This document shows, piece by piece, positions 21,977 to 33,528 of a stretch of DNA of 64,000 nt. The position numbers and the translations under genes were made by a program. This DNA comes from Platycnemis pennipes (lineage: Eukaryota; Arthropoda; Insecta; Odonata; Platycnemididae). Each line of letters starts with the position of its first letter. The first letter of the stretch is position 1. The notes under the pieces are model-generated. The model was not told the origin of the DNA. It saw only the letters and a program-made list of their open reading frames with translations, and searched no databases. The stretch is taken from positions 25,753,859 through 25,817,858 of the forward strand of contig OW121858.1 in assembly GCA_933228895.1 (NCBI GenBank), in the 5' to 3' direction.

Positions 21977-24900
21977 GTAGTGTAGCGTGTTGGTGTATGT
22001 GAGTAAAGAAGAAAGTGTTTTGTGTAAACCAGGAAAGAGAAGACGGTGAGTGTGGTGTCAGTGTGGTGTTTAGTGTGGTGTTTAGTGTGGTGTTTAGTGT
22101 GGTGTCAGTGTGGTGTTAGTGAGTGCCGATTTCATCATTGGGCAGCATCAAGAGGACTATGGAGACTAGTGTATTGAATTTTATATAAATAAATTATTGT
22201 ATGTATTGGTTTCCTATTTCTCCACCTATAGCCTTCCCATAGCATCGTAGTGGCAGCAGAGCGGAAATAAAGGAGAGAGCAACCGCAAATGACAAAGAGG
22301 ATAAAGGTTTGTTATGTGAGTTTTGAGTTTAGTTTACTACTTTTTTTTCTAGCAACTAGCAACTTTTTTTCACTATTCATTTTTCTATTTATTTCTGATG
22401 TATATTTGTTTAAATTATAAATTTATGTTTAGCACTTATAGTGAGTATGGGTTTGTGTATCGGTCGTTTGACCCGGGTCAATCCAGGTTTGGTCGTTCAA
22501 CTCGTCGGTTTTGCCTCGTGCACGGGCTCTTAGTGATATAATTAGGCAGGAATCACTCTCTCAGCGCCATCATGCGCTACCAAGCCATTTATATTTTTGG
22601 ATTATTCTATGTGTGTACGAATTTATGCCACTGTTACTTTGTTCAATTTTTGACGGTTTTTTAAACTTCCTTATTACAGGTTTCTCGATTTTCATTTTAC
22701 AGGTTTCCTCCTCATTTATGTAATTTACTTTTTCAGGTACATGTATGAATGATTTGTTTGAGTGAGTATTTCGTTTACTGGTGGATGAATGATGATGAAC
22801 AGGGTCAGCGCCGATAGGTATGCGAATGGAATAGGTAGGCGTAGGGTATATGTAGGCATTAGATTTAGTTTATAAGGTGGTTTGGGTGTTAGATCGGGAG
22901 AATAGGGCTTAATGACATTGCTAGGTGTATTTACTTTTGTAGTTCGTAGTCCACACTTGATCTTCTCGTCCCCCTTGCCCTGGCCCTGGGAGTGAATGCG
23001 TGGAATATGCCTCTGCGCAGCCCGGAGGGGAACGCAGGGGGAAACGCCACGTTAAATAAAGGTTAACGAGCCGGCGGCGCGACCTCCTGGGTTCGGCTTG
23101 GAATAGCGCCATTTTTGTGTATGTTGTGCGAATGATTAACAATAATAATAGCACCCTTTTAATCTAATCGTCAAAATATTGTTACGACACAAATTTGAGA
23201 TTTTTTGTGGATTTTTTTGTTATCCAAGAATATACAATCGTACCAGATTGTGGCTGAGTAGTATATTTATATATTTCGTGCCAAGAAGTCTACTTTATGA
23301 ATAATGCCCTCTGCCGCCCCTACATTATTCCTACATATGGCTTTATTGTTGCTGTGGGTGTTTTCATAAAATTATTATTCGGCCATTGTGATAATGTTGA
23401 CCCCTAGGCTTAGTAAGGAATCCCCGCCAGGCTTAAATTTATATTTTTAATGTCGTAAAACTCTTTCCCTTCACCTTGTTTCATCTTAATCAGTGACCTT
23501 GCATTCTGCGAAGTTTTCTGCTTCAAGCGTCCGTGTGAATTGTGTAGCCTTAATTGCAAGCGCCAAAACCTGTCGTCCGTTTGCAAGCCGAATTTTTATG
23601 TATACTTTTTGATATTCTATGAGTATTCCCGTCTCATGATTTACGATTTCGATCACCCTGTTTCTGTTGGTTGACGATTTTCTTTTGTTTTTGTATTAAA
23701 TTTTCCGAAACGTTTTTTTCTATAATTTATTTTCCCCCTTTTTCCCTTTTATTATGATCTGGATATTATCTCCAGTGGACTCTGTATTTATGCGTGCGTC
23801 AGGTCATTATGTGTTACATATACATTCCTGAGTGATTTTTCAGTTCCAATTCTCACCTGGACGTTAGTTGAAATAGGTAAACCCGTTTACATTGAATTGT
23901 GTAAAGGGGAACTTTTGGCTAGACGACATTATCTCATCTATACTAATTTTGTAAACAGCATAACTGCTGCCCTTTTTTAAAAATGTATGAGTGTAGAGCA
24001 AGTCAATCATAATCTATTGAAATGTGTTATTTTCTGGAATCTCAATTTTTTAATCCAGCTTATGATTTGGCGATTAAATACAAAATTAAGTTTCCAAAAG
24101 TGGCTGTTATCTACTGTGATGCTAATTTTATTCCTTCATTTTAAAATTGTATTTTCTTTAATCCTTACTAAATGTGACTTCATTTTATTCTTTGGAATGA
24201 ACGTCTTGTCACTATTAAGGACATGGAACGACTCCATTGCGTTGAAATTATTTCTTTATTGGAATAACGTTTTGAAAAAAATATTCTCGAAATATTAACT
24301 TGCGAGGGGATAATCACAAACAGTTTTTATCTTTGCAGTGGAACTGTGTAATTTTTAGAACTTTCGCCTACTGTATATAACTTCATTACTCTATACTTTG
24401 TATTTAACTCAATGTTTTATCATTACCACGATGACTATGTGTTACTCCTTAGAATATGCTGTTGTCGTTCATATAACTTTTCTTCTGTTTTTATGTGTTT
24501 ATTTCTTTATTAATTTATCGGCTTGTCTTGTTTTTTACCGTATTGTGCGGAGCGTTGTTAGACGCATGCGCCCCAACATTTCGTAAATAGAGAGTCATAA
24601 ATTGAGCTCATGTGTTCTTGCAAATATATTTTAATTCTACGCGTAGTGATATGTTAAGTGATTTCCGCATTCGGCATGTAAAGTGATAATCATATAATAT
24701 TATTATCATCATAGACTTAGGTATATCTGATACCCAAAGGACATATTAAATTTCCATTACTTAGGTTGACGCAGGATGAAGTAAAAATGTCGTATTTATT
24801 CCAGTATATTGGCTATTCATACCAGACCTAAAATATGTATTGAGGAGCTATAAGTTGAGAAAAAAACATGATGGTGGAGTTATACGGAAATGCGATTCCC

Positions 24901-25056
24901 TATCAAATGTAAATTTTGCCATAATTTTTCAAACAAAATATTTCATGGAATCCTTTTTTCCCCTGGTACAAAAACGTCCCATTTACTAAGAATCTTCAAT
25001 GGATGGTGTTAATTTACAGATTCGTTTTGAAAAATTTTAACTTAAATTTAGCTTTA

Positions 25057-26397
25057 TTCAGTTGTAGATTTTCATGTGGGTTCACAAACATTCGATTTAA
25101 TTTGCAATAAAGCACGCTTTCCCCCTTCTCCTGTGCTCATCTGAGATCAGATTATTTATGTAATGATGCTTTTACTTTATAGTCATATGGTATTGTCTGA
25201 TTCAAAACTTGCGTGCAAACGATATTGTCGGTTTGCGTATTTTTTACTGAAGTTTTTTTATCTTTTAAATTTGTTATGTTATTTGTCAATGTTCACTTTT
25301 CTGTCTCAAATATTCGTTGTTATTTTCAATAAAGTAAGCTTTCACCCTTTTCCGATTCTCATCTGAGAGTATTATTTGAGGCATGATTCATATTCTTTAT
25401 TGTAATATATTACTGTCTCATTCAAAATATACATACACGAAATGGCGTTCATTTACAAATATTGGGTTTTAAAATTTGTTTGTTCATTTTTTTAATATTC
25501 ACTTTGTACACTGTGAATGTTGTTTGCAATAAACTATGCTTTCACTATTCCTAAGCTCCTATCAGATTATATTATCTGTGGCATGATTCCTTTTATTTAT
25601 GCTCAATATGTATTTGTTTGGTTCAAAATTTACATGCATGTGATCATGTTGATTCTCATTGTCTGTATTGTAAATTAAATTTTTTTTTATTTGTCGATTT
25701 TCACTATTTTGTCACAAACGTTCAATGTTAATTTCATTAAATTACCCTTTCGCTCTTTCCAAATTGTATGTTTCCTATCGTTCATTGTTATATGATACTG
25801 CCTGATTCAAAATATACAAAGATGAGATCGTGTTAACTTTACAATTTATATTGAAAAGTATTGTCTTAAAATTGGTTTCGTTCATGTGTCAATGTTCACT
25901 TTAGAATGAGAACATTCAATGTTGTTTGCAATAAAATACTCTCTCCCCTTTTCCTAAGCTCATGTTTGGTTCGATTTATTGAGGTATGATTCCAATTGTT
26001 TATTGTTACGTGATAATGTCTGATTATAAATTTAGATGCATGAGATCGTGTTAATTTTACAATTTATATTGAAAAGTATTGTCCTAAAATTGGTTTTGTT
26101 CATGTGTCAATGTTCACTTTAGAATGACAAACATTCAATGTTGTTTGCAATAAAATACTGTCTCCCCTTTTCCTAAGCTCTTGTTTGGTTCGATTTATTG
26201 AGGTATGATTCCAATTGTTTATTGTTACGTGATAATGTCTGATTATAAATTTAGATGCATGAGATCGTGTTAATTTTCAAATTTTGTATGGTTACAAAAA
26301 TTTTTTAATTGTTACTTTTTTATTTGTCGATGTTCAATTTTTTCGCAGAAAACATTCAGTGTTATTTGCAATAAAGAAAGCTTTTGCCCTTTTCCTC
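25057..26397. repeat. ~205-bp tandem repeat, B copy with seven units
   Basis: Same family as 11090-12200. The units beginning near 25915 and 26135 are almost identical to each other, marking a recent one-unit expansion specific to B. Confidence 0.7.
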
Positions 26398-27346
26398 ACT
26401 TATCTTTGTATATTATTTACGTTTAAGCATTTAATAGGTTCACACTAATAGATATTAAACCTAGGTGAAGATGTAATCTCTCCCGTTTTTACAATTTCTT
26501 TTTTCTATTTGCGATAGAATTTTTATTTTCCTTTCTTTTTACGTTTGGTTTTTGGTCTTTTGCATTCTTTTGTAGTCAAGGCTTCAAATAGCTGTTCTCT
26601 ATTTTTTTGTGAATTGAAAAATAATCGTTTAGAGAAAATATATATATATATATATATAAATTTTTTTTATTCTTTTTTATTATTTTTTGAAGTAATAGGA
26701 TGTCAATCCACATTTCAATGTTTTGTTTTATATTTTTTGTGAAAAGTTTCGTATTGCGTTTTTCGACCAATATAGTGCGTAAGTATAGCTTAGTTATTCA
26801 TATTCCTTTTTCATTCAACGATCATGAAACTAGTGCAGTAACAATTTTCTTCAAGAACGTCTCATACTTAATTTTAGCAATTTATTAAAGACACTTCGTC
26901 GTGGCATGACGTCACGGCACGGTATCACAATTAGCGGTGTTCATCTGTTGCGCGTAGAAGTAAGTTGATTAATGATTACTTGGCGAAGATGTGTTATGTA
27001 TTTATCTCTTTTGTTTAATGCAATAAATTAAATTATTTCAATTCCTTATAATAGCAGTATTGATGGTAGCAATAAAATGAATAATTAACGACCTTACATG
27101 AATACTCCGTGAATATCTGCTCCATTAAAGCGACAGCTATTTTTCTTATTTTTTGTTCTTATTAAAAACGCCCATGTAAGATTTAATGAGATCACACCTT
27201 AAATCTCTGTTGAGATAAAGCATTCGCTATCTTTCTTTGAGAAGACAGCCACCACATTAGGGAGCCGACCAATGACAAATTGTGCTGTTTTAATTTTGCT
27301 TTGTGTAATTTTTCGAAACGTTTGTGAGTTAAAAACGAAACATTTT

Positions 27347-28142
27347 AAGGTCGTTGTACACGGTACAATTTCTTCTACCATAAACGGCGAGATTGGACCA
27401 ATAAATTGTACAAGAAGTTGGAATTGACGGTCGTACACGATCAAAACATTGCATGCAATTTGTTTAGCCAATAACATGCGCAGATATCGTTTTCTGTCGA
27501 ACAGCTGAATCGCAATATCCGAAGACGATAGTATCTTGAAAATACTGCCATAGTTACTGGGTTACAGTTATTTGCTACCATTAATCCTATTATTAATAAA
27601 ATGAAATTATACGATTGGTGACTTGCACTCTTTCATCGGCTCATGAAACCCATAATTTATCCTCATGGCATCATGTTTATGCTCGTTGCATGTATTTATT
27701 TTTGGTTCAATAACGTCATCTTAATTTCATTAGGGTTTAATGATTCCCAGTGTGTCCAACTCATCTTTTGAGAAATAGAACACTTCCGACGCGAACAACG
27801 AATATCACGATATGGAAGTAACAAAGAACTTCATAATATGGCAGCAACAAAGAATATCACGATATGTACAACAAAAATGGAAGTTTTGCCACGCTTATAG
27901 GAATAAAAGTGATCGCAAACACATGAACACCAACCTTACGAATTATAATAAACGTACGCAGTACTACCGTCACACGTCATGCACAGAAGCTACGGAGTGG
28001 ATCTTTGAAATGGTTTCATCCAATAATACACAGCATGATCTAATTTCTTGTACATGAAATTGTACGAACACCTCGTACACGATACAATTTGCGCACATGT
28101 ACAAGGTCTTGTACAAGAAATTGTACACTGTACAACTGCCTT
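27347..28142. mobile_element. MITE-like TIR element, B copy
   Basis: Counterpart of 13150-13945, with the same nested TTGTACA inverted ends and the same internal 81-codon frame. Confidence 0.5.
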
Positions 28143-28327
28143 TAGGCTTGTGTGCACGTATAGCCTTTTTCGGGCAAACAGGGAATCCCGAAATTTGTTT
28201 CGTGTGTTGATCGAAAATCTAGGAAATAAGGTGAAAATAAGAAAACGTTGCTTTTATTGCCGTAAAAGTATGGGATTGGGCACTTTACAGTGATTCCGTA
28301 AAGTATTCGAAAGAAAAAAGAAATGCA

Positions 28328-28403
28328 CGCACAAGGCCCCGAACCCACGCCCGCGGATTAGAAGTGCCTGAGGAGGTGCCTTGACCCACACGGCCACGGC
28401 AAG
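28328..28403 (-). repeat. tRNA-Arg-like SINE fragment, B copy
   Basis: Counterpart of 14131-14206, with at least one substitution. A and B boxes and the following T6 run are kept on the minus strand. Confidence 0.5.
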
Positions 28404-28618
28404 TTTTGCAATCAATGTGTGCAATACAATGAATTTTGAAGGAAGGACAATTTTTCAGTAGCGTTTGTCTGGCGAACCCGGGTCTATGCTTTTTTCCCGC
28501 AACCCCTCTGTAGTTCCAGAAAATAGTTTCGTCATTTGGGTCCCGAGCATCAGTATCGCGATGACTCCTTGTAAAGCAGCGTTCACACGTAGCAGTTGAC
28601 TGCTATGTCGGTCGCGAG

Positions 28619-29254
28619 ATGCGCGGTGTAACGATATATTGCTACGTTGTTTCGTGTGTTGATCGAAAATCTAGGAAACACGTTACCCAGATCGGGTTCG
28701 GAACTCAACCTCTGGTCTCCTTCCCGGCCTCAACACAGCCCGGACCGAGTCAGTCATCCTCGCTGGGCACGCCACCTGTGCCCATCGCACAACGATTCGC
28801 TGAGCTGGGCCCAGAGAAACCGCCTGGCTCCTTAGATCTTCCAACCGACCAGGAATGCTTGGAGCTCTTCACCCTGTTAAAGAACTCCCAGTCTGGTCCT
28901 AAGCTCACTCGCCGAGACCTTCATGAGGTGGCCCTCCTCCTGGGGCTAACGGCTCACTGGCCCACGCTCAACGGTCCAGTTAAGGCTCTTATTTACAACC
29001 GCTCGAGACTCCTCGCCATTGCAGCCAGCCACGGGTGGGAGACTGCAGCCCGTATCACCGGCCCAAACGAGCTGTTAAGGCTCCCGCCCAACCTAGCGCC
29101 CACCCAGCCGACGACAACCATCATCCGGGAAGTTTACCGCGACCGGCCGGCTTCGTCCTCGACACAACCCTACCGGCCCATTCAGCCCACCAGGGGACGG
29201 GGTCGCCGAGGAGGAGGCAACGTGCGGCCCACAGCAAGCGGCAGACGCCGCTAA
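28619..29254 (+). CDS. Gag/capsid-like ORF, N-terminus fused to monomer sequence
   Basis: The frame has 211 codons; its first ~9 residues come from monomer B and the next ~11 from the 32-bp repeat, so the native start is missing. Residues ~35-65 are Pro/Ser-rich. Residues ~75-155 look helical and globular (TRRDLHEVALLLGL, then a basic-hydrophobic segment). The tail from ~190 is basic and Gly/Arg-rich (GRGRRGGG...GRRR), fitting nucleic-acid binding by a capsid or Gag protein. No zinc knuckle is seen. It lies just before, and overlaps by frame, the RT frame, which is open from 29097 in the +1 frame. Assignment rests on position and composition, not on a recognised domain. Confidence 0.5.
   Translation: MRGVTIYCYVVSCVDRKSRKHVTQIGFGTQPLVSFPASTQPGPSQSSSLGTPPVPIAQRFAELGPEKPPGSLDLPTDQECLELFTLLKNSQSGPKLTRRDLHEVALLLGLTAHWPTLNGPVKALIYNRSRLLAIAASHGWETAARITGPNELLRLPPNLAPTQPTTTIIREVYRDRPASSSTQPYRPIQPTRGRGRRGGGNVRPTASGRRR
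28647..28678. repeat. 32-bp direct repeat at retroelement left edge
   Basis: These 32 bp are identical to 28195-28226, just inside the end of monomer B, and to the equivalent positions in A (13998-14029) and A' (44231-44262). After the repeat the two places diverge, into retroelement here and into AAGG at the monomer site. Confidence 0.85.
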
Positions 29255-29291
29255 GCCGCCTCTCACCCCAAACATTGCGGCGGACATACCA

Positions 29292-30386
29292 GTGCTCCAC
29301 CTGCCGGGACCTCCGTCTCCGGGCCCACCGGAATTGCTGGAGGATGCCGCGCAGGACGACCCCGTCATTGGGGAACTCCTGCGCTGGCATGACTCCGGTG
29401 AGCCCGGAGACGCGGTCCCCTGGCAGGACCCGGAATCGGACGACGACGACCCGCCGGCCTCCGACTCCCAGACCACTGATAACAGCGCGGACTCCGACGA
29501 CGACTCCGCCGACACCCTCCCGGCTACGCCACCGGAGCCGGCCGATGCTGAACTCCCCTCGAACGGCCCCGGATTCGGGGTCGTAGCAGCCATCAACAAC
29601 GAAGAAGGTATGCTCCCTCTTGACCAGCTGCTTGGCACGCCAGCAGCCCGAAGTGCAACCCTAGTGAGCCCAGACAGTGTGCCCCTCCCGCCGGCGAAAG
29701 TTTTCCCCTATGATGACGAAAACGTAACAGAATTAGTACTCGTGGGCGCCAACCTCCCACGCCCGGAAAATGCTCCCTACATATTCCATGATTCTGGCAA
29801 CGACCCGGACCTCCTCCGGTATCTCAACTCCCTAGTAGATAGGGGTGTGTTAATTCGGAAGCGACCAGTGTGCGCCTTCCGCGCCTATTTGATACCTAAA
29901 GCGAGTGGCGGACATAGGTTAATCCACGACCTCAGCCCGTGGACCCCTTATTATCGCAAGCCTAAATTCAGATTAAAAGACGCTGCCATGGCTATAGTGC
30001 AGATCCCCAAACACACGTGGTTAGCTAAATTGGACTTAAAGGATGCCTTCTTCCAGATACCCATACAAAGACCGCATACCCAGTTCTACGGCATCCGTGC
30101 TGGCCATATGTACTTTTGTTTTCAGCGACTACCTATGGGACACTGCCTGGCCCATGCAATCATGCAGCGCTGGGCCAGGTCAGTGTCTCGAGAAGTGCAT
30201 AAACGTTTCGGTGTGTGTATTATCCCGTATCTGGATGACTGGCTTGTGGTAGGCACCCTCGACAGACACGATACTGCATACCTGGTGCACCAACTTCTTA
30301 GAAAATACGCCGGGCATTACGCTCAACTCGGACAAATGTATCATCGCACCCCGACAACGGCTATTTTACCTGGGAGTGAATATTAA
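29292..30386 (+). CDS. Reverse transcriptase (pol), C-terminus lost to frameshift
   Basis: The 364-codon frame counted from GTG 29292 is open back to 29097, overlapping the gag-like frame. Residues 1-~115 are acidic and Pro-rich (DDDD and EPAD-type stretches), a linker. RT fingers and palm follow: FRAYLIPK and HRLIHDLSP near 190-215, motif A LDLKDAFFQIP with D248, FQRLPMG near 280, and the catalytic YLDD box at 313-316. The two aspartates plus D248 give a complete catalytic triad. After ~residue 340 the frame leaves the thumb; the expected thumb reads in the +1 frame from the GGG at 30312-30314. Clade is uncertain: an integrase-free, RNase-H-terminal plan recalls hepadnavirus-related insect retroelements, but DIRS- or Ty3-derived pol is possible. 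Confidence 0.88.
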   Translation: MLHLPGPPSPGPPELLEDAAQDDPVIGELLRWHDSGEPGDAVPWQDPESDDDDPPASDSQTTDNSADSDDDSADTLPATPPEPADAELPSNGPGFGVVAAINNEEGMLPLDQLLGTPAARSATLVSPDSVPLPPAKVFPYDDENVTELVLVGANLPRPENAPYIFHDSGNDPDLLRYLNSLVDRGVLIRKRPVCAFRAYLIPKASGGHRLIHDLSPWTPYYRKPKFRLKDAAMAIVQIPKHTWLAKLDLKDAFFQIPIQRPHTQFYGIRAGHMYFCFQRLPMGHCLAHAIMQRWARSVSREVHKRFGVCIIPYLDDWLVVGTLDRHDTAYLVHQLLRKYAGHYAQLGQMYHRTPTTAILPGSEY

Positions 30387-31002
30387 CACTGTGGAATCCA
30401 CCCTACAGATAACACCTTCCTCATTAGTGCGACTTCACGCGGCAATTAGTATTTTGCCCCGGCTCCGGACGATTGACATTCCCAAGATTGCTGGTTATGT
30501 GGCATGGATATGTTACATTTTAAAACTGCCTTATTTTCTGATTAACCAGACTTACCGCCGGAAAGTGCAGTGGCTACAGCGCTTTTATGATGAAGGATTG
30601 TTCCAGCGCGTCAGGCAATGCCTGCCGTATGAAATAAACTTCAGTGCCCATTGCGATGCGACCCCCTTCCAATGGGCCGTTGTGTGCCCGGACCTGGACT
30701 TGACCAAGATTGAGAAGTTCGACTTTCAGTTACCTATATATTTTGCTGAAGCTACAGCAGCCCTCAGAGGCACGTTATATATGTTTAATAATTTGCCTGA
30801 ACATGTAAACCTCATAATGTTTTGTGATAACCAGGCAGTGCTGGCGGCCCTCCGCCGCGGCACAGGACTAATGTTCAACTATGATAATTATGTAGAACTG
30901 TACTTGGAAATAATAAAGAATCCGAGACGGTGTGTGCCCTGGAGGTATGTCCCAACCGCGGCCAACCTTGCCGACCGTCCATCGCGGACCGTACTCCCGT
31001 AG
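30376..31002 (+). CDS. Retroelement RNase H domain (second copy)
   Basis: Identical in translation to 143-769. It holds D94, E125, D151 and D200 of the RNase H active site, with the last motif NLADRPSR a few residues from the stop. The frame is the +1 continuation of the RT at 29292-30386 and overlaps it by 11 bp. With the RT, it would make a pol product ending in RNase H. No stop codon other than the terminal one breaks the domain, so only the frameshift and missing 5' end disable the element, if the shift is not programmed. Confidence 0.88.
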   Translation: MNINTVESTLQITPSSLVRLHAAISILPRLRTIDIPKIAGYVAWICYILKLPYFLINQTYRRKVQWLQRFYDEGLFQRVRQCLPYEINFSAHCDATPFQWAVVCPDLDLTKIEKFDFQLPIYFAEATAALRGTLYMFNNLPEHVNLIMFCDNQAVLAALRRGTGLMFNYDNYVELYLEIIKNPRRCVPWRYVPTAANLADRPSRTVLP

Positions 31003-31115
31003 CTTTATGCCAAGGCCGGCCATCTTGGCCGCGCCAAGGTATATAAGCGCGGGTGTGCGGGACCGACTCGGTTGAGTTGAAGGGTGGTCGAAGTTGGGAC
31101 GTGCGCCCAGTCTCT
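31003..31115 (+). promoter_or_regulatory. Core promoter at retroelement right end, second copy
   Basis: Counterpart of 770-882: TATATAA at 31040-31046, initiator-like TCGGTT at 31068-31073, DPE GGACGT at 31097-31102, in the same exact spacing. It points into monomer A'. Confidence 0.55.
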
Positions 31116-33396
31116 CCTTAGTTCCTTCTTTTGTTCGTACGAGGCAACGACACGATCCAGAACAGCTGATCAGCGGAGTAGGATTACTTGCGAGAAAGCT
31201 CGGTGGTGTTTCCGTATTGTAATAAGAAGCTGATTGTCGTATTAAGTCTTTTGCAAGAATTTTCTGCTTGTGTTACAGTGAGTGAGTGATAATGTGTTAG
31301 GTTGGCAACGTTCTCATGATGAGGATTATCGTGAACGTGAATTATTCCCGTGAATATTAACTTGGTCACCAAATCCTGACCCCAAAGAAGCCCATTTAGT
31401 AGATCGAATCTCCTCAAGATGTTATTACCTAACAAGAAGTTATCCAGCGTAATTCGTGTGAGAGTGTTTATCGATAACCGAGCAGTGTTCCATGCTCCAA
31501 CATAACCTCGCAAGTGAAATGTGAATGGTAGTGATTGATCTGCATGAATCACAGGGATGAGTGACAAAGTTGTATTGTGACTTGTTCGCGTGCCTTGTGG
31601 TTTTTAGGTTCCTTTCCAAGAAGAATTATAACTGTAAATCCTTACAGTGATCCTACTACCCTTGCTGTAATGACGGAATACAGGTCTTCGAGTTCCCGTG
31701 AAGGTAAGCAATCGCTTTTTTTGTTTCCATTTCCCCTGTTTATGTAGCTACGTACGTTCGAATGTTATTTCCGTTGCTGTAGTATTCTGCGAGCGATGCC
31801 GACGAATTTCGTTGTTGTTTTAGGCAGTTAAGGAATGTGACAATTTGCAAGGGTTAATCTTTGTTGGAATTCAAGGTAGATACGATTCATTCAAATATTA
31901 GATCCTATAGTATCCGGAAAGCAACTAGAAAGGTGTTTGGCAGGGGTTTCCAGTAGTTTTATTTAAGAGTCTCTTTCATCTGATTACTAACCATAGCAGA
32001 GGAAAATGAAACTACAACTTGAAAGTCGATGTGCATGTTAATCTGATATTAGTTTAAATGCAACTATATCAATAATTGTAATATATCTGGCAATGCAAAC
32101 TGAATTCAGGTGACAGTCTATTTGGTATATTATCACTTTTTGCCGCCAAAAGGAGTAGTTAACGGACGTAATGCAGATGGCGCTATTGATTAAATTTGAG
32201 TAAACTATTCTCGGAAAAAGAATCTAGTTGCAATTATAGGCAATTGTCAATTTCCAAACCGCATATCCAGCAATAATATAAGCAAGAGAAATTTAAATGC
32301 CCAAATTATTAAGCGATTTCGAAATTATTAATCATAACGATGTTGCTCTATGGTGACTGGTCCGGTATCGGTGACGTCACGCCTGACCATGACGTTCAAT
32401 CACGTGATCAGACGTCAGGTGTTCAGTATTCGTCGTGACGCGGTAACAGGAAGACAGGTGAGTTTTCAGCCGCAATTCAAGAAACTTTTACTTTGTTTCA
32501 ATCTCCATTGTTCACGTCAGTTGACCTTTATTCACGCATAATAAGTCACGTATTTCCATTTAAAAGGGAAATATGTGACTTTTTTTCCTTGATGTACGAA
32601 GAATAGCGATATATTCCGAGAGAGAGATACCATCAGCATAATCGTGTGAAATTCGCGTATGTTAATTTTCCAAGCTCGTATGTTGGTGACAACAGATTGC
32701 AAAAATATTAATGTAATGGACACTAATATTTTTTCATTTCTCGATCAAATAGTTTGGTAGCACTTAATAAATGTTGTATTACCCTCATGTTGGCCTACTC
32801 CTTGTATAATATCTTCAACTTTCAATCAATTCTTATGTGACGGGTTCAGACAAAACACTCCTCCTCGTTGATGAACGCTATAGAAAATTGTGTTTAAGTT
32901 AACCCACTTAAAGTTACTTTGTTTCTTAACTCACCAGATAACGCATTACCTTTCCAGGGTGTAGCTAAGCCCTTGAACTACATTAAAGATACTCTGTTGC
33001 TGTTGAACGGAGTTAATTACTCGCTTCAGCTGTTAAAAGAGGAGGAGAACTAAACAATAGGAGTGAATTCTTTTTCATGCAGTATTTTATTCTTTCTAGA
33101 GCTATTAATAAGATAATTCCAGTGACCAATACTATTAACGTTCATCTATTTTGAAATTACTTTAAAAGGGAACTCAGAAACAAATCGTAACTTACTTTTC
33201 TGGATTTACAAAGATTAGAGATATATTCCGATAGCTATGCAGTGTACTTTACTACATTTGAAATTCTTGCTTTCCTTAGTGATTCACTCCTGTATATATG
33301 TCGATTAAATCTTTTCCCGTTGATTGATGGGTAATTACAGCAGCAGTGCGCCAAAATTTGTGGTGTTGTCTGTTAATGGTCTGAATTTTTTTGCAG

Positions 33397-33528
33397 GAAG
33401 GATTTCTTCGAGTTGCGTGCCACCAAAACCTGTATATTCGTCATCGATCACGTGACAATTCGTGAGGGACATCTGGGAGACTTCCAGTATCATGCCTTGA
33501 GGAACGCTCTCTTTTGTGGGTTGATATG
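33397..33528 (+). other. Candidate internal exon, A' copy
   Basis: Identical to the segment at 3164-3295, including the TTTTTTTGCAG acceptor and the GTAAGT donor. Confidence 0.35.

Larger units (their letters stand above)
14617..28644. repeat. Monomer B of the 14-kb tandem array
   Basis: A 14,028-bp unit similar to monomer A throughout, with roughly one or two differences per hundred bases by eye. It lacks the A-only hairpin block at 16044, carries a 480-bp block at 19684-20163, and has an extra ~230-bp unit near 26.0-26.2 kb. It carries the same sub-features as A: candidate exons, 348-bp duplication, minisatellite, TIR element and SINE-like fragment. The minus-strand 127-codon frame (14685-15068) differs from its A counterpart mostly by amino-acid changes, arguing against a conserved protein. 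Confidence 0.9.
28645..31115 (+). mobile_element. Retroelement segment (gag-like, RT, RNase H, promoter), 5'-truncated
   Basis: A 2,471-bp GC-rich segment in place of the 169-bp spacer between B and A'. Order: 32-bp stretch duplicated from monomer B (28647-28678), gag-like frame, RT, RNase H, TATA promoter. There is no LTR pair, integrase, tyrosine recombinase, protease or poly(A) tail. The left edge is probably a rearrangement breakpoint, because the gag-like frame runs straight into monomer sequence. Its base composition differs sharply from the AT-rich monomers, consistent with separate origin. Now part of the 30,233-bp repeat. Confidence 0.85.

Noticed and set aside
29093..29638. Minus-strand 181-codon frame and plus-strand 183-codon frame (29035-29586) in the retroelement
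   Set aside because: Shadows of the GC-rich gag-like and RT frames, with low-complexity Ser/Gly or Pro/Thr/Arg composition and no motif.
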